Positions 1-8,800 are shown, counted from the first letter of the stretch. The stretch: 36,317 bases of DNA from Oscillospiraceae bacterium (GCA_031288675.1 JAITQY010000064.1:1-36317); one strand, 5' to 3'. The notes: generated from the sequence alone by a model not told the origin. Numbers and translations are program-made.

Positions 1-541
1 ATAGGATGATAATCAAAGCGCCGCATACAAGGGTAACGACGTTCCGCAGGGTTACAAACCCCCGTGAGATTTCCAAATGCGCGTTGACTTTTACGATACC
101 GGGAACATTTATCAGTGATTTTTGTACAACGTCTGTATAAGCAATATCGTCAAGGGATATTTCATAGCGGTTGCGGAAAACGGATTCATCAATTTCGTCA
201 AAGAGGCGGTTATCGTGATATTGCTCCATAAAAGAAGCGAGGGCTTCCGCGCGGGAGACGAACTGCGCTTCGCTGATGTTGGTGATTTTTTCGATTTCAG
301 GCTGGATTGAGCGCGCCTGATCGTCGGTATAGGTTTCGTTAATAAACGCGACTATCTTGTTCTGCTGCTCTAAAGTTGCGATGATGTTGTCAATGTTGAC
401 GGAAAGGAGGGCGAAACTTCCTGTAATCAGCAGACAAGCGGCAATTACAAGAACGCTCGCAAAGGACATAAAGCCATTAATGAACATCCCTGAAACGCCC
501 TCGCGGATATTGTAGGCGATTTTACTCGCTAATCTGTCCAT
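1..541 (-). CDS. ftsX: Cell division permease FtsX (partial; runs off the left edge)
   Basis: Minus-strand reading from ATG at 541 gives MDRLASKIAYNIREGVSGMFINGFMSFASVLVIAACLLITGSFALL..., typical FtsX N-terminus; strong SD (AAAGGAGGAAT) just upstream; lies downstream of ftsE. Confidence 0.88.
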   Translation of the reverse strand, partial: MDRLASKIAYNIREGVSGMFINGFMSFASVLVIAACLLITGSFALLSVNIDNIIATLEQQNKIVAFINETYTDDQARSIQPEIEKITNISEAQFVSRAEALASFMEQYHDNRLFDEIDESVFRNRYEISLDDIAYTDVVQKSLINVPGIVKVNAHLEISRGFVTLRNVVTLVCGALIIIL

Positions 542-953
542 TGTCGGATTCCTCCTTTTCTGCGGGTTCTGTATCTGTGGAAGCGGCGTTGTCAATCGTT
601 TCGGTAATGATTTCGATAGTGTCATCTAACGCATCATACTGCTGAACCGGGACGTCAATATTCGTTACCGAAGATTCATCGGATGTAATATCGTTTTCAG
701 GGATTTCGTCATCGCCGGGGAAAGATACATCTGATTCTTCGGCGGTTCCGGCAAGGGTAGACGCGTCTTCCGTGTCCGTAAGCATACTGTCAAGCATTGC
801 CTGTACGAACTCCTTTACGGCGTCAATGTTCGGAGTAATAGGCTGAATAGGCTCGTCAGAATTCAAAGCCTCCTCAATCGGGTCAACTTCCGCTTCAGGC
901 TGAGCGGCGGTCTCCGAAGGTTCTTCCGGGGACGTTTCGTCCGTAACCATCAT
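522..953 (-). CDS. Acidic low-complexity ORF, in frame with ftsE after a single TAA; possible C-terminal extension of FtsE
   Basis: 143-aa E/D/P/T-rich ORF. Same frame as ftsE (1682-953 = 729 nt). No SD before its ATG. Overlaps the ftsX start by 20 nt. Confidence 0.5.
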   Translation of the reverse strand: MMVTDETSPEEPSETAAQPEAEVDPIEEALNSDEPIQPITPNIDAVKEFVQAMLDSMLTDTEDASTLAGTAEESDVSFPGDDEIPENDITSDESSVTNIDVPVQQYDALDDTIEIITETIDNAASTDTEPAEKEESDNGQISE

Positions 954-980
954 GACAGGCGGCGGAGCTTCTGTTTGAGT

Positions 981-1682
981 TTATTCAGGTTCCGGAACAG
1001 GAGCGGGCGGCATATATTCGCCGATACTGTCGCGGATTATCAACCCGTCGTCTATGGCGATAACGCGCTTCTTCATCCGGTCAACCAAAGATTTCTCGTG
1101 CGTTACAACCAGAACCGTAGTTCCCTCTTGATTGATTTGTTCAAGAAGCGTCATAATTTCAAGGCTGCGCACAGGGTCAATGTTTCCTGTAGGCTCATCC
1201 GCGATAATTATCTGCGGATCGTTAACGAGGGCGCGCGCGATAGAAACACGCTGCTGCTCGCCGCCGGAAAGCTCGCTCGGGAATTTGTATTCGTAATCGG
1301 CAAGTCCGACTAACGCAAGTTTTTCCGGCACCTGACGGCGAATCTCCTTGTTGCTTTTGCCGATTACCCTTGCCGCGAGAGCGATGTTTTCATATACGGT
1401 TTTCTTCTCCATGAGACGGAAATCCTGAAAAATCGTACCGAGAGTTCGGCGAAGTTTTGGCAGGCGACGATGTTTCATATTGCCGACGTCGAAGTTATTA
1501 ACTATGACAGAACCTTGCGACGGCATTATTTCTCCGGTAATAAGCTTCATTATCGTACTCTTGCCGCTTCCGCTGGGACCGACAAGAAACGCAAATTCTC
1601 CGTCCTCAACGCTGAAGCTTATCCCTCGCAGAGCGTCGGTTCCGTTTTCATAGCTTTTGAATACATTTGTAAATTGTATCAT
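981..1682 (-). CDS. ftsE: Cell division ATP-binding protein FtsE
   Basis: ABC ATPase with Walker A GPSGSGKST, LSGGEQQR signature, IIADEPTGNIDP; directly upstream of ftsX. Confidence 0.92.
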   Translation of the reverse strand: MIQFTNVFKSYENGTDALRGISFSVEDGEFAFLVGPSGSGKSTIMKLITGEIMPSQGSVIVNNFDVGNMKHRRLPKLRRTLGTIFQDFRLMEKKTVYENIALAARVIGKSNKEIRRQVPEKLALVGLADYEYKFPSELSGGEQQRVSIARALVNDPQIIIADEPTGNIDPVRSLEIMTLLEQINQEGTTVLVVTHEKSLVDRMKKRVIAIDDGLIIRDSIGEYMPPAPVPEPE

Positions 1683-1738
1683 TTTATGTCAGTTATCCAA
1701 TCGGCGCAGACGGAAAGCCCGTTACGCCAGACCTCCCT

Positions 1739-2848
1739 TTATTTTTGTCCGCGCGACGTCAGGTAACGCCGAATCATCAGCGCGACCTTAAAGATTATCG
1801 CGTGGTCGAATTCCCTAATATCCAATCCGGTGATTTTCTTTATCTTTTCTAATCTGTAAACAAGGGTGTTTCGGTGTACGAATAGTTTGCGTGAAGTTTC
1901 CGAGACGTTAAGATTGTTCTCAAAGAACTGATTGATAGTGTGCAGGGTTTCGGATTCGAGGTCATCAATAGAGTTCTTTTTGAAAATTTCGGCAAGGAAG
2001 CGTTCGCAAAGCGTTCGGGGAAGCTGATAGATTATGCGTCCGATACCGAGATTGTCATAGCGCGTAATCATCTTCTCATCGGAGAAGACCTTTCCGATTT
2101 CAATGGCGACCTGAGCCTCTTTGTACCGTTCGGGAAGCTCGCGGAGATTTTTCGCGGTGCCGCCGATACCGATAGTAGCGTTGACCATAAGTTCGTCCCG
2201 CAGCGCGTTGAGAATGCTCTGCGCGACGGCTTCGTATTCCTCGCCCTCCGTGTCAAATTCTTCAGAAGGTTCAGGGTCAAAGGATTTAATCAGCACACAA
2301 TCGGCGTCACTGACAACGAACGCGAAATCCTTATTTTTATCAGGAAACATTCCGCTTAACAGGTCGGAAACATAGCTTTCTGTACGCTCAGAATCTTGGC
2401 GTATAAGGAAAACGGCACGGCGTTCCTCCAGAGGCAAACGAAGCTCCGCCGCTTTTGCGTAGGTCTCGCTAAGCAGAGTGTTGTCAGAAATCAGGTTTTT
2501 CAAAAACAGCGACTTGTCAACGCGCTCCGCCGCATATTGCTTAGATTCGCGCAGCATAAAAGCGGCAAGAGTAACGATAGTTTTCGCGTTTTCGTCCTCA
2601 CCTTCGACGAAAGCGGCGTATTCAAAATCTTCGCCGTCGGAAAGGTCTTCTACCGCATGAAAAGTGTAGCCGTCAAGAATCAGTATCTCCCCGTCCGCAT
2701 CGGCAAATGAGGCGGCAGCGGCGGTGAAGCGGTTCGGCGCGCTTGGCGTACTTGCCGCAACCGTATAACCGTTGCTGTCAATTACGCCTAATATTCTGTC
2801 GGTAGCGGAGCGGCAACGCTCCACTAAACGCTCAAACAGTTTGTCCAT
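1739..2848 (-). CDS. PucR/CdaR-family transcriptional regulator with C-terminal HTH
   Basis: C-terminal NNLNVSETSRKLFVHRNTLVYRLEKIKKITGLDIREFDHAIIFKVAL matches the PucR/CdaR HTH. Start moved to the internal Met (MDKLFERL) preceded by AAAGGGGATACAA. Confidence 0.8.
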   Translation of the reverse strand: MDKLFERLVERCRSATDRILGVIDSNGYTVAASTPSAPNRFTAAAASFADADGEILILDGYTFHAVEDLSDGEDFEYAAFVEGEDENAKTIVTLAAFMLRESKQYAAERVDKSLFLKNLISDNTLLSETYAKAAELRLPLEERRAVFLIRQDSERTESYVSDLLSGMFPDKNKDFAFVVSDADCVLIKSFDPEPSEEFDTEGEEYEAVAQSILNALRDELMVNATIGIGGTAKNLRELPERYKEAQVAIEIGKVFSDEKMITRYDNLGIGRIIYQLPRTLCERFLAEIFKKNSIDDLESETLHTINQFFENNLNVSETSRKLFVHRNTLVYRLEKIKKITGLDIREFDHAIIFKVALMIRRYLTSRGQK

Positions 2849-3002
2849 TTGTATCCCCTTTCGTATCGCGATAATCATCATTCAAACAGTGAAAGACAAT
2901 TATGTAACGTTATTCAGACAACATTACATAATACATTATAACATTTATTCGTGACATAAGCAAGCACTTTTTTTGAATTTTCCGTATGAATAAAAACATT
3001 CT

Positions 3003-4109
3003 TCATGCGAGCGCTTCAAATACCTTAAATTCCGCGAAAGAGCCATCGTCAATGGAGCTTCGTATACGGCTCATCAGATTATTAAAGAACGTTAGGTTGT
3101 GTATAACGGCGAAGCGGAGCGCAAGCATTTCCTCCGCCTTAAACAAGTGGCGGATGTATGCGCGGCTGTAGTTCCGGCACACAGGACAACCGCAATTGCC
3201 GTCAACCGGGGAAAAATCCCGAGCGTACTTTTCGTTCTTGATATTCAAAGTTCCGCAGGAGGTGTAGAATTTGCCGTGCCGCCCGTTTCGGGCTGGCAGC
3301 ACGCAGTCGAACATATCTACTCCGCGCTTGACGGCTTCCACGATGTTCTCCGGCGTGCCTACTCCCATTAGGTAACGCGGCTTGCCGACCGGCATTTCTT
3401 CCTCGACCGCTTCGATGGTATCATACATCTCCTGAGCGGATTCGCCGACCGCAAGTCCGCCTATAGCGTGGCCGGGCAAATCAAGCTCCGCGATTTCGCG
3501 CATCATACCGCGTCGGAGCGCGGCATTGGCGCCGCCCTGACTGATACCGAAGAGTACCGTGCGTTCCGAACCGCCGTCAAGTCTGAGCAGTTCGTCGTTA
3601 CAGCGTCGCAGCCAACGGACAGTACGTTCGCAGGAGGCTTTAATGTATGCGTCGGGAGCGGGCAGACCGATGCACTCGTCAAACGCCATAGCAATGTCTG
3701 TTCCAAGCGCGTACTGTATACGGATACTGTCCTCCGGCGACATAAAAATCTTGCGACCGTCAATGTGACTGCTGAACGCGACGCCGTCCTCCGTGATTTT
3801 GCGCAGGTTCGCGAGCGAGAAGATTTGAAAGCCTCCGCTGTCGGTAAGTATAGGACGGTTCCAGCGCATAAACCCGCGCAGACCGCCCGCATCGCGCACT
3901 AAATCTTCACCGGGACGCAGGTGCAGGTGATAGGTGTTACACAGAGCGATTTGGCAGCCGGCGGTTTCAAGGTCGGCTGCAGACAGCCCTCCTTTAATTG
4001 CCGCCTGTGTCGCGACGTTCATAAAGGCGGGGGTTTGAACGGTACCGGAAGGCAGGGAAATCTCGCCTAAACGGGCTTTTTGAAAAATTTTTTTGATTTT
4101 GAATGTCAT
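3003..4109 (-). CDS. tgt: Queuine tRNA-ribosyltransferase
   Basis: MTFKIKKIFQKARLGEISLPSGTVQTPAFMNVATQAAIKG..., LTDSGGFQIFSL, zinc-site CGTLN...CGCPVC. Start moved to 4109 (SD GGAG). Confidence 0.93.
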   Translation of the reverse strand: MTFKIKKIFQKARLGEISLPSGTVQTPAFMNVATQAAIKGGLSAADLETAGCQIALCNTYHLHLRPGEDLVRDAGGLRGFMRWNRPILTDSGGFQIFSLANLRKITEDGVAFSSHIDGRKIFMSPEDSIRIQYALGTDIAMAFDECIGLPAPDAYIKASCERTVRWLRRCNDELLRLDGGSERTVLFGISQGGANAALRRGMMREIAELDLPGHAIGGLAVGESAQEMYDTIEAVEEEMPVGKPRYLMGVGTPENIVEAVKRGVDMFDCVLPARNGRHGKFYTSCGTLNIKNEKYARDFSPVDGNCGCPVCRNYSRAYIRHLFKAEEMLALRFAVIHNLTFFNNLMSRIRSSIDDGSFAEFKVFEALA

Positions 4110-4187
4110 TTTGCTCTCCAAACGCGTATATTGGTATGAGGCAAACGCCTCGGGAAATCTATAATAGAAAGCGAGCAATATTTAATC

Positions 4188-4751
4188 ATGAGTTGTTGCT
4201 ATAAAACACCGGCGCCGTTTAATGCGTCCGCGTCCGCAGTCAGCAGTCCCATGCTCCATTATATGCCCGTTACAGGCACGCAAGGTCCGGCAGGAGCACG
4301 CGGCGCAACGGGAGCGACCGGCTTACAAGGTCCGCGCGGAATAACGGGAGCAACTGGCATGACCGGTGCTACCGGAATGACTGGGGCGACAGGCGCGACA
4401 GGATTAACGGCGATCACGTCATTTGGAACCGGATATAATGCCACAGTCAGGACAGTGGGACCGATAACAACCGGCAACTCGGTAGCTATTCCGGTAGACA
4501 CTCTTACCGGCAACAGCGCGACCGTAACGGCGAGTTCACCGACGATTACACTTGCCGAACCGGGAGTGTACCAAGTCACATTCTCCGTAAATCCGACCTC
4601 CAGCGCGGATACAAACGCTTCGTTCACGCTGACTTCTAACGGGACTCTGTCTCCCGGAGCGGTACAGACCACTGCGCTGACAGCGAACACCCCGGCAAAC
4701 GTCTCCAAAACAGTAAACGTAACGGTAACTAATCCAAACACCCAAATCTGA
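4188..4751 (+). CDS. Collagen-like (GXX-repeat) surface/exosporium-type protein; in-frame TGA, coding-like sequence continues to TAA at 4845-4847
   Basis: [43 protein letters not shown] collagen repeat followed by a BclA-like C-terminal beta domain. Confidence 0.8.
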   Translation: MSCCYKTPAPFNASASAVSSPMLHYMPVTGTQGPAGARGATGATGLQGPRGITGATGMTGATGMTGATGATGLTAITSFGTGYNATVRTVGPITTGNSVAIPVDTLTGNSATVTASSPTITLAEPGVYQVTFSVNPTSSADTNASFTLTSNGTLSPGAVQTTALTANTPANVSKTVNVTVTNPNTQI

Positions 4752-4927
4752 TTGCAGGTTACTCCGACAGCAGCCGCTACACTGACCGGTCCCGCGGGCG
4801 GCGCAATGATTACCGCTACGCGAATCGCGGATCTGCCGACGCCGTAAACATTTAAGGATAGCTTTTTGCGTATGCCGGCTAAAATCAGGAAATATTGTAC
4901 CGGCTGCTAATAGCTGGCGAGCAATGC

Positions 4928-5210
4928 GATATAGTCGGCAGTCCGAAGTCGGCAGTCGGCAGGGGACGGGGAACGCGGTTGAATGGCAAGTCGCAAGTGG
5001 CAAATTGAAAATTAGGACGGGGGATACGGCGGGAGAGCAATGCTCGCCCCTACGAAAAACGAGACAGTCAGTAGTTAGTAGTCGAGAGTGGACGAGGGAC
5101 GTTAATCATTAAATATTAGTCATTAATCATTACGCAATCATTATAGCATAAAGTTTCTGATTTGTCTAGAAGAAAATTGCGTGTAACCGTAAATAATTTG
5201 TGAACATAAT
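4928..5210. repeat. Intergenic repeat, copy 1 (AGTCGGC-rich head, GGGCGAGC-type hairpin, TTAATCATTA direct repeats, embedded minus-strand promoter)
   Basis: Shares ordered blocks with 33808-34108: GGGGATACG..CGGG, GAGC..TGCTCGCCCCTACG, GTTAATCATTAA.TATTAGTCATTAATCA, ATTATAGCA, TTTCTGATTTGTC, CGTAAATAATTTGTGAACA. Confidence 0.75.
5140..5168 (-). promoter_or_regulatory. Sigma-A-like promoter on the minus strand inside repeat copy 1
   Basis: TAGACA-N17-TATAAT (reverse complement of 5163-5168 and 5140-5145). Confidence 0.6.
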
Positions 5211-5342
5211 TATTGACATATATTTAGATCAAACTCTAAATAATAAATAATATTCAAGGAATATTTGCGGTCACAGTTCCTGTGCTGTTAATTTACTCAT
5301 ACAGGGAATATAGGAAAGAAACGCCGCGCTGACATGTTCATT

Positions 5343-5374
5343 ATAACCGGGACGGTAATTACCGTCCCGGTTAT
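5343..5374. terminator. Perfect 32-nt palindrome, probable terminator; T-rich tail on the + strand
   Basis: ATAACCGGGACGGTAATTACCGTCCCGGTTAT followed by GGTTTGTTTTAATT; 3' of the Mo-hydroxylase gene. Confidence 0.7.
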
Positions 5375-5386
5375 GGTTTGTTTTAA

Positions 5387-7741
5387 TTATATTATATCTA
5401 ACGCCGCAAGTACTCTGTCCGGAGTTGCCGGGGGATCCACCCATTTGCCGATAGCGTTATGGATGGCACAGATAATCAGGTGAGTATTCGCTAAACTATG
5501 GCTTATTCCGTTAGCCCCGTATGCGGCATTGCCCGCGCGGGTTTCAAGGAAGTGACGTGTGATAACGGGAACGTCAAGCATAGTCGGCTTTTTATAATCA
5601 ATCATATTGTTGTTGAGCATAACGCCGGTAGCGGGATCGTATACAAAGTCCTCTAAAAGCTGACAACCCTGAGAGAAGTACATAACCTGATCAATTTGGC
5701 TCTCCAGCGAGGTCGGGCGCATGATTTTTCCGGGGTCGGCAACCGCGCCGAGTTTAAGAAGCTCCACAACGCCGGTTTCCGTATCAACGGCTGCTTCGCA
5801 GAACGCGACGTTCATTGTATCCAGCTTCCGTCCCATATCGGTAGCCCACAAAGCGAGTGGAGGCTTGCCCTTATAGGTAGCGAACAAGTTCTCCCTAACT
5901 GCCGCAGCAAGCGGAAGCCGTTTGCCCGGATCAGCTTTGACGATTACGCATCCGTCCGCCATATCAAGGTCGGCGGCGGTAAGCCCTTTGAACGGATTAG
6001 GCTCCGGCGGCAGACCGAAGAAGAACATAGGCGGCGGCGCGTCCGCTTCCTTTATCGCTGACTCAAGTATTTTCTGCTTTAAGATGTTTGCGCACTCTTT
6101 TGTCACCCATGCAGAGGCTGTAGTGCCGTCGCTTCCTCCTCCGACCGGAGTAAACGTCTCGCGATAATCAAAGTCGATTTTCACATCGTCATATGATAAT
6201 CCAAGCTCCTCCGCAACGACCATAGCGTTGCACTCCACCGCGAATACGCCGAACAGAGGACCCTGTGTCGGCAGGTGAACCTCCCCGTTGCGAAGTTCTA
6301 ATTTGGAGCTGTAATCGGTGAAGCTGTGGCGCGGACACATCTGATAACGGAAGCTCACACCGTGTTTACGACCGTCAGGAAGCGTTTTTGTTCCGGCGCT
6401 GTGCCATTCCCAGCCGATTACTTCTTTAAGCGCCTTGACGCACGCCTCAAAGCTGGGAACCGCGTCACCGTCATCCTGACTGTTCGGACCGTGCAGATTA
6501 AGCCGCGCTACGTCGATCGGGTCTTTGCCGAGTTCCTCCGCGATTAGATAAATCGCCATAGTGCCGCTGTCCCAGTTAAACGGGCAGTGCTGACCGGAAA
6601 CATACATAAATCCGCGGTTGCTGTCCACTATCTCCATCTGCTGACGGATATTCTTGCACTTGAAAGTGAAGTAGGGACCGTAGCTTTGATCGCCGGAGGT
6701 TCCGAAGCTACTGCTTCCCCAGCCTCCGCCGTCCGCGATAGAATAATCGTCAACCGCGGTGATTAGTCCCTCGTTCGTGAAACCGACTTTCATCTTCATA
6801 TAGCGTTCCATCATTATCATATCGAAGGTTTCTTCACGCGTATCCACGCAACGTACAGGGCGTCCGGTGCGCTTGGAAAGAAGCGGAGTTATCTCCTGCG
6901 ACTTGCGAAGCCCCCAGTCGCAGTATTTGCCGCCCATAAACAAGCCCTCTTGCACGACTTTCTCAGACGGCAGGCGGTACATCTGAGCGATAGCGCTGCG
7001 TTCCCGCACCGCGCCCTCTATATGCAGACTTTGACCGCCCTCTCCGTAATACGGGTCGTCGAACCAATACGCGAAACTGCCGCTCGGATTCGGCATATGC
7101 GACGCAAACGACGGCATATAAAGCTCGTACTCCAATACCCTGTCCGCTTGCTTAAAGCCCTCGTCAATATCGCCCTGAATAGCTGTAGAGTAATTCACAT
7201 TGCCTTTTTTTGGCGGAGGAGGAGCGGGATTGCCCATTCCGCCGCTGGGAGCGTTCGCTTGCGGCGGCAATATTACCGTTGCGTCCTCCTTGCGGGATTC
7301 AAGCAAACTGGTATAGAAAGGAAGAACTTCCCATTCTATATCAAGGGCTTTAAGGGCTTCGTCGCAAATATCCAAGTCCTCAGCGACTACGATAACGCCG
7401 ACTTCCTGCTTTTCGTGGTCGGCATAGTTATCAAGCCATGCCCGCGCCGCACCGAAGCTTTCTCCGAAAGACTTCAGCGCGATAATATCGGGGTCATCCC
7501 ATTTTACAATATCGACTACCCCGGGAATCGCGGCGGCTTTAGCGGCGTCAACACTCTTTATACGCGCGTTAGCATAAGGACTGCGAAGGAATTTAGCTTG
7601 CAGCGTACCCGGCTGAAAATAGTCAATGCCGAACTTTGCCACTCCGCTTGCAAGCTGCGGAGAAAGTTTTCCGGGAACGTTTGGTTTCCCTACAACACGG
7701 AAAGTTTCGCGGTTTCCGTTTGCTCCGATAATGTCTGCCAT
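5387..7741 (-). CDS. Xanthine dehydrogenase/aldehyde oxidase-family molybdopterin-binding subunit (divergent)
   Basis: 784 aa; VVGKPN..., RSPYANARIKSVD, C-terminal TPDRVLAAL, substrate-channel segments typical of Mo-hydroxylase large subunits. SD AAGGAGG upstream. Confidence 0.8.
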   Translation of the reverse strand: MADIIGANGNRETFRVVGKPNVPGKLSPQLASGVAKFGIDYFQPGTLQAKFLRSPYANARIKSVDAAKAAAIPGVVDIVKWDDPDIIALKSFGESFGAARAWLDNYADHEKQEVGVIVVAEDLDICDEALKALDIEWEVLPFYTSLLESRKEDATVILPPQANAPSGGMGNPAPPPPKKGNVNYSTAIQGDIDEGFKQADRVLEYELYMPSFASHMPNPSGSFAYWFDDPYYGEGGQSLHIEGAVRERSAIAQMYRLPSEKVVQEGLFMGGKYCDWGLRKSQEITPLLSKRTGRPVRCVDTREETFDMIMMERYMKMKVGFTNEGLITAVDDYSIADGGGWGSSSFGTSGDQSYGPYFTFKCKNIRQQMEIVDSNRGFMYVSGQHCPFNWDSGTMAIYLIAEELGKDPIDVARLNLHGPNSQDDGDAVPSFEACVKALKEVIGWEWHSAGTKTLPDGRKHGVSFRYQMCPRHSFTDYSSKLELRNGEVHLPTQGPLFGVFAVECNAMVVAEELGLSYDDVKIDFDYRETFTPVGGGSDGTTASAWVTKECANILKQKILESAIKEADAPPPMFFFGLPPEPNPFKGLTAADLDMADGCVIVKADPGKRLPLAAAVRENLFATYKGKPPLALWATDMGRKLDTMNVAFCEAAVDTETGVVELLKLGAVADPGKIMRPTSLESQIDQVMYFSQGCQLLEDFVYDPATGVMLNNNMIDYKKPTMLDVPVITRHFLETRAGNAAYGANGISHSLANTHLIICAIHNAIGKWVDPPATPDRVLAALDII

Positions 7742-7789
7742 ATATGAAATCCTCCTTTTTTACCCGTTAAATATTTATCTAAAAGTTTA

Positions 7790-8200
7790 TCAATGTTCGT
7801 TATGCTCGTTGTGATCGTGTTCGCAAAGTTCTATCTCGGTTTCCTCTTGCAAAGCTGCGGCGGCAACCGATGCTATTTCGCGCTGAACGGTCTCGTCCGG
7901 CGCGTTATATACGATAAAAGTGATTCCGAGCGTAAACTCGAATTGACCGCTAACCGTAGCAGCTCCGCCCGTAGCTGATAGAGTGACCGCTCCGCCGGAC
8001 GGCTCTAAAAAAGCTTTCAAATGCCCGATTATAGCTCCTGCGGACTCTAACCGTTTTGAGGCGGCGGCAAGTTCTGCTTCTAACCGCGAAACCGCCTTGT
8101 CCGGTTCTGTTGTCCTGAACGGCGCGGTAACTGAAACGATTCGCGCTCCGTCATGCTCTTTACTGTGAGTGTGTAAACGTATCATAAAAGCGTACTCCAA
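7790..8200 (-). CDS. Hypothetical protein with His-rich N-terminus and C-terminal tail, candidate metal-binding partner
   Basis: Ends ELCEHDHNEHNEH, begins MIRLHTHSKEHDG from the likely start at 8185; overlaps/abuts the CobW-type GTPase stop. Confidence 0.65.
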   Translation of the reverse strand: MEYAFMIRLHTHSKEHDGARIVSVTAPFRTTEPDKAVSRLEAELAAASKRLESAGAIIGHLKAFLEPSGGAVTLSATGGAATVSGQFEFTLGITFIVYNAPDETVQREIASVAAAALQEETEIELCEHDHNEHNEH

Positions 8201-8781
8201 ACCTCATCCGCTATACTGTCTTTTGCGCTGACTGTATAAATCTTCGCACCGGAATTGATAAACGCTATTTCCTCCGTTAATTCGTCTGCAACCGCTGAAT
8301 CTACCGTATCAATTTTATTAAGCAGGATAACGTCTGCGGCGTCAAGCTGAGCCGTTATAAGCTCGCTCATCGCGTTTTGCAGACGCTTCCAGCGTTCCGC
8401 GTCCGCAACGGCAAGTATCTTTACCTGCAAGCTGAAAAGTTCGGTAATTTTTTCGCGTATCGCTCTCGGATACGCTACTCCCGTAGCTTCGATTATAAGC
8501 CATTCCGGACTGATTTCGCGGGAGATACGGTCAATGTCCTGAAGCAAATCTCCGCCGGATGTACAGCAGGCGCAACCAGAAAAAAGCTCCCTCACCTGCA
8601 ATCCTCTGTTACGCAAAATCTTATCGTCAATGCCTATATCGCCGATTTCATTCTCGATTATCATTACTCGGACAGCGTCTGAATCAGCGCTTTGCCCGTC
8701 TTTGAGCAACGCCTCCGCAAGCCTGAGCAAAACCGTAGTCTTGCCCGATCCGAGAAATCCTCCAAGCAAAATAATTTTCAT
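8182..8781 (-). CDS. COG0523 (CobW/HypB-like) GTP-binding metallochaperone-type protein
   Basis: MKIILLGGFLGSGKTTVLLRLAEAL (Walker A), SGCACCTSGGDLL (CXCC motif of COG0523), IIEATGVAYP, LLNKID. Start moved to the internal Met at 8781. Confidence 0.87.
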   Translation of the reverse strand: MKIILLGGFLGSGKTTVLLRLAEALLKDGQSADSDAVRVMIIENEIGDIGIDDKILRNRGLQVRELFSGCACCTSGGDLLQDIDRISREISPEWLIIEATGVAYPRAIREKITELFSLQVKILAVADAERWKRLQNAMSELITAQLDAADVILLNKIDTVDSAVADELTEEIAFINSGAKIYTVSAKDSIADEVWSTLL

Positions 8782-8800
8782 TACACATATCCTCGAAGGT

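Noticed and set aside
3468-3902. Long + strand ORF opposite tgt
   Set aside because: Shadow ORF on a well-conserved gene; no SD, no domain.
4749-4751. Selenocysteine insertion at the collagen-like TGA
   Set aside because: No obvious SECIS-like hairpin immediately downstream, and a Sec residue would be unexpected in this structural domain.
4918-5000. AGTCGGC-rich tract as a CRISPR array
   Set aside because: Units are short and irregular without unique spacers; better explained as a low-complexity head of the dispersed intergenic repeat.
4259-5003. Minus-strand ORFs opposite the collagen-like gene (160 and 155 aa)
   Set aside because: Product of codon bias in GXX repeats; not protein-like, no SD.
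6950-7747. 265-aa + strand ORF opposite the Mo-hydroxylase gene
   Set aside because: Antisense shadow ORF without domain or start signals.
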